Below are positions 1 to 4,218 of a DNA stretch of 5,250 bases, piece by piece. The stretch lies in the NCBI GenBank assembly GCA_025964055.1, contig JAOPZP010000554.1:1-5250 (forward strand), written 5' to 3'. The position numbers and the translations under genes are program-made. Position 1 is the stretch's first letter. Every line of letters begins with the position of its first letter. Source of the DNA: Conexibacter sp. GTDB lineage: Bacteria; Actinomycetota; Thermoleophilia; Solirubrobacterales; Solirubrobacteraceae. The notes under the pieces were generated by a model. The model ran no database searches. It was not told the DNA's origin and saw nothing but the letters and a program-made list of their open reading frames with translations.

Positions 1-205
1 CAGGCACGGCGGTCTGGTCGATCGGGGCGCCCAGGCCGGTCGTGTCCAGCGCGCCGAGTGCCGTGGTGTCGAGCCCCGTGTCCGGGGGGATCGGGGCCTG
101 GGCGTGGGCCTGCTGGAGGCCGCCCACACCCGGCGCGGGCCCGAGGGCCAGCGCGCCCGCGCTGAGCGCCGCCGCGGCGATGGCGAGATGTCGTCGTCTC
201 ATCAT
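1..205 (-). CDS. Secreted protein of unknown function, N-terminal part only (runs off left edge)
   Basis: This open frame starts at two consecutive ATG codons (205 and 202) and runs to the left edge without a stop, giving 68 visible residues. The N-terminus is a clear Sec-type signal peptide: MMRRRH, an Ala/Leu-rich core at about residues 7-24, then AHA (33-35) and AQA (35-37) as possible cleavage sites. The start of the mature region is rich in Pro, Asp, Thr and Gly and carries two imperfect copies of a short unit, LDTTALGA and LDTTGLGA (residues 45-60). The start lies 40 bases after the stop of the upstream secreted-protein gene with no hairpin between them, so co-transcription is likely. 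No good Shine-Dalgarno sequence precedes the ATGs. I do not recognise a family. The mature protein is probably exported and cell-wall associated or released; that is inferred only from the signal peptide. Confidence 0.72.
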   Translation of the reverse strand, partial: MMRRRHLAIAAAALSAGALALGPAPGVGGLQQAHAQAPIPPDTGLDTTALGALDTTGLGAPIDQTAVP

Positions 206-245
206 GAGATGTCCATTCGTGTCGGGAGGTCGCGAGCGTCGCCGC

Positions 246-1112
246 TCAGGCGTCCGCCGGGACGGGGGGCCAGTACTGGTTGACCAGGGCCTCGACCTGG
301 GTGTCTGCGGCGATCGCGTCGGTGAGCACGGCCTTCGCCTCGGCCGGCACGGAGGGGTCTGCGGACGCCGCGTTCATCAGCTGGAGCTCGTCGTCGATCA
401 GCACGGTCAGGCCCGGCATGACCACGTCGAACGTCGTGACGTCGGCCTGCGCGCTGTGCGCCTTGATGCCGGCGGCGGCGACCGGCGGGGCCGCCGCGTA
501 GATGATCTGCACCAGCCGGTTGCGCAGGATGATCGCCGTGTCGAGCGTGGTCTTCGCCTTGGCGAGCAGCTGGCCCGTCGCGTCGGGGGCCATGCCGACC
601 GCGGCGGTCGCGGCGCTGTACTGGCTCGTCAGCACGTTGAAGACCGCCGTCGGCGCGTCGGCGAACGCCGGGCCGACGGCGCCGCCGCTCGTTCCCGCGA
701 TGACCGATCGGCGCCCGCCGGCCGCCCGGATGCGCGCGGCCTTGATCGCGCGCTTCGCGAGCTTGACGAACTTCTTGGGGCTCGCGCCTGCCGCACTGGC
801 GGCCGGCGGCGGCTGGTTGGCGATCAGGTACCTGGCGCCCGAGTAGGAGCGCAGCAGGTACCGGCGCGATGCCGTCAGCTTGGCCGCGGCCCCGGCCCCG
901 TCCCCGGCGTCGATGGCGTCCGCGGCGCCGGCGAGGGCGGCGTCGGTGCGCTGGATGGGAACGCCGACGACCGACGGGTTCAGCGGCGCGGCGCCGCCGC
1001 CCGCAGCGCCGGCGACGGGGTTGCCGGAACTGGCGTGCGCGGCCGCGGCCGGCAGGCCGACCGCGATCCCGGCGACGAGCGCCACCCATCGTGCTCTGGT
1101 TGCTTGAACCAT
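246..1112 (-). CDS. Secreted Ala-rich helical protein of unknown function
   Basis: This is a complete 288-residue protein. The N-terminus is a signal peptide: MVQATRARW, a hydrophobic core at about residues 10-24, and AHA at 25-27 as the likely cleavage site. The mature chain is dominated by Ala, Gly and Val with no cysteine. It looks mainly helical, with a basic segment at residues 113-136 (KKFVKLAKRAIKAARIR and following) and amphipathic stretches at about 180-207 and 254-280. A short Pro-rich linker (NQPPPAA) sits at 99-105, and the chain ends in WPPVPADA. I see no catalytic motif and recognise no family; an extracellular structural or binding role is only a guess. The ATG at 1112 is preceded by GGAG about nine bases upstream, a usable ribosome binding site. 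GC-rich wobble positions support the frame. It probably forms a two-gene transcript with the secreted-protein gene 40 bases downstream. Confidence 0.82.
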   Translation of the reverse strand: MVQATRARWVALVAGIAVGLPAAAAHASSGNPVAGAAGGGAAPLNPSVVGVPIQRTDAALAGAADAIDAGDGAGAAAKLTASRRYLLRSYSGARYLIANQPPPAASAAGASPKKFVKLAKRAIKAARIRAAGGRRSVIAGTSGGAVGPAFADAPTAVFNVLTSQYSAATAAVGMAPDATGQLLAKAKTTLDTAIILRNRLVQIIYAAAPPVAAAGIKAHSAQADVTTFDVVMPGLTVLIDDELQLMNAASADPSVPAEAKAVLTDAIAADTQVEALVNQYWPPVPADA

Positions 1113-1243
1113 GGAGCTGGTCTCCGTTCTGGAGTCGCTTGGACGTATCAGCGGCCCAGCGGACCGCCGTCGATCTGCAAGCTACGTCCGGCGACCTGGC
1201 GCGCCGGGCACTCCGGGGACCCCTGGGAACCCTCGCCCCCCAC

Positions 1244-1283
1244 AACGACGAAGGGCGCCCGCGTGGGCGCCCTCCGTCTCGCA
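1244..1283 (-). terminator. Hairpin terminator, copy 1 of a 40-bp repeated element
   Basis: The 14-base arms lie at 1247-1260 (GACGAAGGGCGCCC) and 1265-1278, with a GCGT loop on the plus strand. The repeat unit extends to 1244-1283 and matches 2359-2398 at 39 of 40 positions; the difference is C at 1274. In minus-strand RNA that change makes a G-U wobble, so the stem is kept. In plus-strand RNA it makes an A-C mismatch. This favours use by the minus-strand gene ending at 1348, about 70 bases upstream. There is no long U tract, only UUCGUCGUU, so termination is inferred from the stem and its position. Confidence 0.7.
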
Positions 1284-1313
1284 TGTACACGCGCCCAGGG
1301 CACTTTTGTACAC
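1284..1313. repeat. Paired TGTACA palindromes
   Basis: TGTACAC occurs at 1284-1290 and again at 1307-1313, a 23-base period. Because TGTACA is self-complementary, the two copies are both a direct and an inverted repeat. They flank a short GCCC-A-GGGC element and lie between the stop of the six-cysteine protein gene and its terminator. They could be an operator-like site, a recombination scar or chance. Nothing in the sequence decides between these. Confidence 0.35.
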
Positions 1314-1347
1314 AGCGCGAACGCAGGCCGCCCTTATGCCGGCGGCT

Positions 1348-1983
1348 TCACGCCGGGCATTGCCTGTTGCGGAGCCTTCCGCCGACCACGACGGCGTCTG
1401 GCTTGGGCAGGGGGTTCGCGCTGAGCGCGGCGCCAGCGGCCGGTCGTAACGCGTCGACGGCGCTCCGTGCACCATCGGCTTGGACCGTGATCAACGTGTC
1501 GCGGGTCATCAGCACGATCTGGCCTTCGCCGATCACCGCGGGCACGCCGCGAATCGTGGTGATGGTTCGTGGCGACAGTTCTGGTTCGGGCGGCGCGTTG
1601 AACATGGCGTCCAGCTCGCGCGGGCGGAGGCACGCCGGCTGGCTGCGCACCGAGACGTCGTAGCCACACCCCGACTCGCCTCCGTCTCGGCACGGCCCGT
1701 AGAACATCTCGACTTCATCGGCGTGGGTCTCGCAGCGGTCGAGCAACCGCGTTGCATTCTCACGGCGGAAGCGTTCGCCCAACGTGTAGATGCGGAAGTC
1801 CGGCCTCCGATCGCACCCGCGCCGCTGCCGGCTTGCGGCGTCTCGTAGGGCGAGTCGAGCCTGCTCGGCCGGCGTCGGCTTGTCGTCCTTGGCGACCGAG
1901 ACGAGGATGACGGCGACGACCACAGCGACCCCGGTCGCGATGATCGCCAGAACGACTCTCCTACGGTGAGCCATACGGAGCAT
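1348..1983 (-). CDS. Membrane-anchored six-cysteine protein of unknown function
   Basis: This is a 211-residue protein. I chose the ATG at 1983 because TAGGAG lies eight bases upstream; an ATG at 1974 is the alternative. The frame stays open upstream to 2346, but that stretch is Arg-rich and antisense to a gene remnant. After MLRMAHRRR comes one hydrophobic segment (about 10-30), a membrane anchor or uncleaved signal, then a charged linker (DDKPTPAEQAR). The rest should lie outside the membrane and contains six cysteines (57, 84, 98, 106, 118, 209), enough for three disulfides. The C-terminal part (about 139-180) alternates hydrophobic residues like beta strands. I recognise no family. Roughly 40 of 212 codons end in A or T, including TTA (1447-1449), AGA and several CGA, far more than in the flanking genes. 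This hints at transfer. A repeated terminator lies downstream. Confidence 0.77.
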   Translation of the reverse strand: MLRMAHRRRVVLAIIATGVAVVVAVILVSVAKDDKPTPAEQARLALRDAASRQRRGCDRRPDFRIYTLGERFRRENATRLLDRCETHADEVEMFYGPCRDGGESGCGYDVSVRSQPACLRPRELDAMFNAPPEPELSPRTITTIRGVPAVIGEGQIVLMTRDTLITVQADGARSAVDALRPAAGAALSANPLPKPDAVVVGGRLRNRQCPA

Positions 1984-1985
1984 AG

Positions 1986-2295
1986 GCTCGGCTCCTACCC
2001 AGCGACGCTGCGTTCTACGGCGACCGCTCGCTCGGCTTCTCGCAGCAGGTCGTCGCCGCTGAGGTCGTGGTGGCGGGCCACGCGGTGGACCGGCGACCAC
2101 GACGGCACACCGTCGAGGCGCGGCGTGCCCCGGCTCACGCAGACGCTGCTGAAGGCGATCGCCTGGCTGCTGGCCGCCGAGCGCAACGGCTGGTTCGGCA
2201 CGCCGTCGCGCAACCGCCGCGACGTCGTCATCCGCGACGCCAGTCCGCCGCCCGAGGACGAACGCCCGTCGCTCCTCAACCAGATCCCCTGGTAG
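1986..2295 (+). pseudogene. Remnant of a plus-strand gene, 5'-truncated and frameshifted, family unknown
   Basis: Two adjoining plus-strand segments show coding-like composition in different frames. From 2001 to about 2093, 29 of 31 codons end in G or C and read SDAAFYGDRSLGFSQQVV and onward. This frame has a stop at 1983-1985 and no ATG or GTG before 2067, so the beginning is missing. From about 2092 to the TAG at 2293-2295 the frame one base later is used. There, 51 of the last 53 sense codons end in G or C, with RLTQTLLKAIAWLLAAERNG and a tail of PSLLNQIPW. Skipping one base near 2091 would join the two into about 98 residues. A strong hairpin begins ten bases after the stop, as expected for a true gene end. 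I do not recognise the product. Alternatives are a sequencing error or, less likely, programmed +1 frameshifting. Confidence 0.5.
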
Positions 2296-2304
2296 CCGCA
2301 GCAC

Positions 2305-2340
2305 GAACCCGCCCCGGGCCGACAGCCCCTGGGCGGGTTC
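2305..2340 (+). terminator. Large hairpin, probable terminator of the plus-strand remnant
   Basis: A perfect 10-bp stem pairs GAACCCGCCC (2305-2314) with GGGCGGGTTC (2331-2340). Nested inside is a second stem, GGGC (2316-2319) with GCCC (2325-2328). It starts ten bases after the TAG at 2293-2295. No U tract follows on either strand, so the direction comes from its position behind the plus-strand reading frame. It would also fold in minus-strand RNA. Confidence 0.55.
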
Positions 2341-2358
2341 ACCCACATCTCAGCCGTT

Positions 2359-2398
2359 AACGACGAAGGGCGCCCGCGTGGGCGCCCTTCGTCTCGCA
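2359..2398 (-). terminator. Hairpin terminator of tRNA-Ser, copy 2 of the 40-bp repeated element
   Basis: Perfect 14-bp arms lie at 2362-2375 (GACGAAGGGCGCCC) and 2380-2393 around a GCGT loop (plus strand). The stem begins six bases after the tRNA 3' end on the minus strand, a typical tRNA terminator position. The 40-bp unit is repeated at 1244-1283 with one difference. The symmetric stem could also stop plus-strand transcription. The tail is UUAACG rather than a U run. Confidence 0.75.
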
Positions 2399-2399
2399 G

Positions 2400-2488
2400 C
2401 GGAGAGAGAGGGATTCGAACCCTCGGTGGACCGTAAAGCCCACACACGATTTCCAGTCGTGCCCGTTCAGCCGCTCCGGCACCTCTCC
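2400..2488 (-). tRNA. tRNA-Ser (anticodon GGA)
   Basis: The minus strand folds into a long-variable-arm tRNA of 89 bases. The acceptor stem is GGAGAGG with TCTCTCC, its last pair being a G-U wobble. The anticodon stem CACGA/TCGTG encloses the loop CTGGAAA, with anticodon GGA. A long variable arm (GTGG...CCAC) follows, then the T arm GAGGG-TTCGAAT-CCCTC. The discriminator base is G, as expected for serine. The 3' CCA is not encoded and must be added by tRNA nucleotidyltransferase. It decodes UCC and UCU. It lies 43 bases after the aminopeptidase stop and is followed at once by a hairpin terminator. No gene symbol can be assigned. Confidence 0.95.
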
Positions 2489-2500
2489 AGGCGTGGGGCG

Positions 2501-2506
2501 AGGATA
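2501..2506 (-). promoter_or_regulatory. Possible -10 box of tRNA-Ser
   Basis: The minus strand reads TATCCT, matching TANNNT, ending 12 bases before the tRNA 5' end. That would leave a leader of about five bases. No convincing -35 element is visible in the GC-rich DNA before it, so this is tentative. Confidence 0.35.
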
Positions 2507-2531
2507 GCGTTCGCCTGCCCCCGGAGGCCGC

Positions 2532-3755
2532 TCAGACCTGCCAGGCGCCGCCGACCAGCAGCGGCGTCTCGGTCCCGTCGGCCGCGAGGCCGTGGACGCT
2601 GACGTCGGGGGAGCCGATCATGAAGTCGACGTGGATCGTCGAGTCGTTGAGCTTCGCCGCGTCGGCCTCGTCCACGCACATCGTGTAGGCGTGCCCGAGC
2701 GCGATGTGGCTGGCGGCGTTCTCGTCCAGCAGCGTGTCGAAGAAGACCGTGTCCAGCGCGCCGATGCGCCCGTCGCCGTCGACCAGCGCCGCCTCGCCGA
2801 GGCGGTCGGCCGTCTCGTCGCGGGCCGCATAGGAGCGCAGGACCTCGGCGTTCTCGTCGGCGTCGATGCGCACCGCGCGCCCGTCGCGGAACTCGACCTC
2901 GAGGCCGCGGATGATCGAGCCGCCGAGCACCAGCGGCTTGGTCGCCCGCACGACGCCCTCGGCGCGGGTCGGGTCCGGCGAGGTGAAGATCTCCTCCGAC
3001 GGCAGGTTGGGGAGGTGCACGATGCCGTCGACGGTGGTGAAGCGCGCGGCCAGGAACTTGGAGCTCGGCAGCAGGCCGACCGTGAGGTCGGTGCCGGGAC
3101 CGACGTAGCGCAGCGCGTCCAAGCGCCGCTGGGTGATGCGCTCGGCGGCGCCGACCAGCGTCTCGGCGCGCTCGCGCCAGGAGGCGATCGGGTCGTCGGT
3201 GTCCAGGCGGCAGACGTGGAGGATCTGCTCGCACAGCCGGACCCACGCCTCCTCGGGGTCGAGGTCGGGATGCACCAGCTCGGCCCAAGGACGGGTCGGG
3301 CACGGCACCGCGGTCCAGTTGGTCGTGCGCTCGTTGACGACGATGCCGGTCTCGCGGACGGCCGGCAGCTGGTCGCGCCCGATGCGGGCCGGGTCGAGGT
3401 CGCTGAGCAGCCCCGGGTGCGCCGGGCCGGTCAGCCCGACGCGCGCGGCGTGCAGGCGGCCGAGCTCGAGGATGCGCTCGCCGTACCAGGGCGGCACGTA
3501 GTCGAGCGTGTCCTCCTCGGCGTACAGCAGCCGGGCCCGCTTGACGTGCAGGTCGAAGTAGGAGGTGTCGACGAACTTCGCGCCGTGCCGGTAGGCCGCG
3601 GCGGCGAGGGCGCGCGTCATCTCCTCCTTGCCGATCTCCGATCCGATCGCGACGACCTGACCCGGCTGGACGTTGGCGGCGAAGCCGATGACGAGCTCGG
3701 CGAACCGCTCCAGCAGCTCGGGGTCGTCGAAGGCCGCGCGCGTCTCAGAGCTCAT
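2532..3755 (-). CDS. M29-family metallo-aminopeptidase (AmpS/AmpT/PepS type)
   Basis: This 407-residue protein has the usual length for peptidase family M29. These enzymes are cytoplasmic aminopeptidases that remove N-terminal residues from peptides using two metal ions. The N-terminal domain carries the family's PGQVVAIGSE motif (31-40) and the VDTSYFDLHVKRARLLYA stretch (62-79). The C-terminal catalytic half holds the expected ligand motifs: NLPSEEIFTSPD (E254/E255), LGEAALVD (E321), SHIALGHAY (H350, Y357) and IHVDFMIGS (H375, D377). All are present, so the enzyme should be active. There is no signal peptide. Its role is probably general peptide turnover; the exact specificity cannot be read from sequence. 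The ATG at 3755 has GGTGA just upstream and a TAGGGT -10 box eight bases away, so its mRNA may have almost no leader. It appears to have its own promoter, following the STAS-gene terminator. Confidence 0.93.
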   Translation of the reverse strand: MSSETRAAFDDPELLERFAELVIGFAANVQPGQVVAIGSEIGKEEMTRALAAAAYRHGAKFVDTSYFDLHVKRARLLYAEEDTLDYVPPWYGERILELGRLHAARVGLTGPAHPGLLSDLDPARIGRDQLPAVRETGIVVNERTTNWTAVPCPTRPWAELVHPDLDPEEAWVRLCEQILHVCRLDTDDPIASWRERAETLVGAAERITQRRLDALRYVGPGTDLTVGLLPSSKFLAARFTTVDGIVHLPNLPSEEIFTSPDPTRAEGVVRATKPLVLGGSIIRGLEVEFRDGRAVRIDADENAEVLRSYAARDETADRLGEAALVDGDGRIGALDTVFFDTLLDENAASHIALGHAYTMCVDEADAAKLNDSTIHVDFMIGSPDVSVHGLAADGTETPLLVGGAWQV

Positions 3756-3763
3756 GAAAGCTC

Positions 3764-3773
3764 ACCCTAGCGG
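3764..3773 (-). promoter_or_regulatory. Promoter -10 region of the M29 aminopeptidase gene
   Basis: The minus strand reads CCGCTAGGGT, ending eight bases before the ATG at 3755. TAGGGT fits the TANNNT -10 consensus of actinobacteria. A start of transcription about seven bases downstream would leave only one or two bases of leader. The context repeats before the STAS gene (CCGCTAGGCT). A GGTGA sequence overlaps the box and could instead act as a ribosome binding site if transcription starts further upstream. No clear -35 is seen. Confidence 0.5.
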
Positions 3774-3800
3774 CGGCTCCCGGCGCAAAAAGGGCGAAAT

Positions 3801-3822
3801 CGGGGAACGTGTGCGTTCCCCG
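3801..3822 (-). terminator. Rho-independent terminator of the STAS gene
   Basis: A 9-bp perfect stem (CGGGGAACG at 3801-3809 with CGTTCCCCG at 3814-3822) encloses a four-base loop. In minus-strand RNA it begins five bases after the STAS stop codon. It is followed by AUUUCGCCCUUUUUG, the most U-rich tail in the window. It separates the STAS gene from the aminopeptidase promoter. Confidence 0.8.
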
Positions 3823-3827
3823 TTCAC

Positions 3828-4166
3828 TCAGGCCTCGTCGACGATCTCGAGCACGTCGTCGAGGCCGGAGATCCGCAGGACCCGGCCGACCGCCCCGTCG
3901 GGCAGCGTGCGCACGAGCGCGAAGCGCCCGCCGTGCTCCTGGGCGGCGCGGTGCGCGGAGACGATCACCCGGACGCCCGTGGAGTCGATGAAGTCCAGGC
4001 CGCGGAGGTCGAGCACCACGTGGCCGCCGCCCTGCAGCCGCGCCATCACCGCGTCCTCGAGCGTAGGGGCCGTCCCCAGGTCCAGCTCGCCCCCGACCGC
4101 GATCAGCGCCTGGGCGGGCTGGTCGTCGATCGAGATCGAGAAGGGCGCAGGCCAGCTGCCGGTCAC
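3828..4166 (-). CDS. STAS-domain protein, anti-sigma-factor antagonist type (SpoIIAA/RsbV-like)
   Basis: This 112-residue protein is a single STAS domain of normal length. Hallmarks are VGGELDLGTAP (24-34), then VVLDLRGLDFIDSTGVRVIV (50-69). In the family, the serine after the aspartate (here D61-S62-T63-G64) is the residue phosphorylated by a partner anti-sigma kinase. Unphosphorylated antagonists bind that kinase and free a sigma factor. No anti-sigma kinase, phosphatase or sigma gene is visible nearby, so its partner must be elsewhere; this separation is inferred and limited by the window. It is cytoplasmic, with no signal or membrane segment. The start is GTG at 4166. There is no Shine-Dalgarno sequence, but a TAGGCT -10 box lies seven bases upstream, so translation is probably leaderless. 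A strong terminator follows, making it a single-gene unit. A role as a free-standing STAS regulator of another process remains possible. Confidence 0.92.
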   Translation of the reverse strand: MTGSWPAPFSISIDDQPAQALIAVGGELDLGTAPTLEDAVMARLQGGGHVVLDLRGLDFIDSTGVRVIVSAHRAAQEHGGRFALVRTLPDGAVGRVLRISGLDDVLEIVDEA

Positions 4167-4173
4167 CGGCGCA

Positions 4174-4183
4174 AGCCTAGCGG
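4174..4183 (-). promoter_or_regulatory. Promoter -10 region of the STAS gene, placed for leaderless transcription
   Basis: The minus strand reads CCGCTAGGCT, then seven bases (TGCGCCG), then the GTG start. TAGGCT fits TANNNT, and the spacing places the transcription start at or next to the G of GTG. No ribosome binding site is present, which supports a leaderless mRNA. The first eight bases, CCGCTAGG, also precede the aminopeptidase gene. A -35 element is not clear. Confidence 0.55.
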
Positions 4184-4201
4184 CCGGCCAGTGCGACGAC
4201 C

Positions 4202-4217
4202 GGGGGGCGGCGCCCCG
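4202..4217 (-). terminator. Weak GC-rich hairpin after the hydrolase gene
   Basis: Just after the hydrolase stop (4219) the minus strand reads CGGGGCGCCG followed by a C run, able to form a short GGGGC/GCCCC stem with a small loop. There is no U tract. It may slow or end hydrolase transcription before the STAS promoter, but the evidence is thin. Confidence 0.3.
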
Positions 4218-4218
4218 A

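Noticed and set aside
202..1290. Minus-strand frame of 362 codons overlapping the secreted protein.
   Set aside because: Its Arg-rich low-complexity translation begins inside the terminator repeat; it is out of frame with the supported gene at 246-1112.
42..1424. Plus-strand open frame of 460 codons over the secreted-protein genes.
   Set aside because: It is a composition-driven shadow, extremely Arg/Gly-rich and without recognisable features. The opposite strand has signal peptides and a ribosome binding site.
1995..2231. Minus-strand frame of 78 codons ending just at the ribosome binding site of the six-cysteine gene, with GC-rich third positions.
   Set aside because: It shares wobble positions with the plus-strand remnant over 2094-2231, so the GC signal is a mirror effect. 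First and second positions fit the plus strand better, there is no ribosome binding site, and the plus frame has a hairpin after its stop. A homology search could still overturn this.
1984..2346. N-terminal extension of the six-cysteine protein to an ATG at 2346.
   Set aside because: The extra 121 residues are Arg/Pro-rich shadow sequence antisense to the remnant, and they would place the membrane segment mid-protein. The ATG at 1983 has a good ribosome binding site.
2400..2488. tRNA-Ser as a classical attachment site for an integrated element.
   Set aside because: No second copy of the tRNA 3' end is found in the window and no integrase is present; only the terminator next to the tRNA is repeated.
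2592..3770. Long plus-strand open frame antisense to the aminopeptidase gene.
   Set aside because: Its Arg/Val/Asp-rich translation is the usual antisense shadow of a high-GC gene; the minus strand encodes a complete M29 enzyme with its metal ligands.
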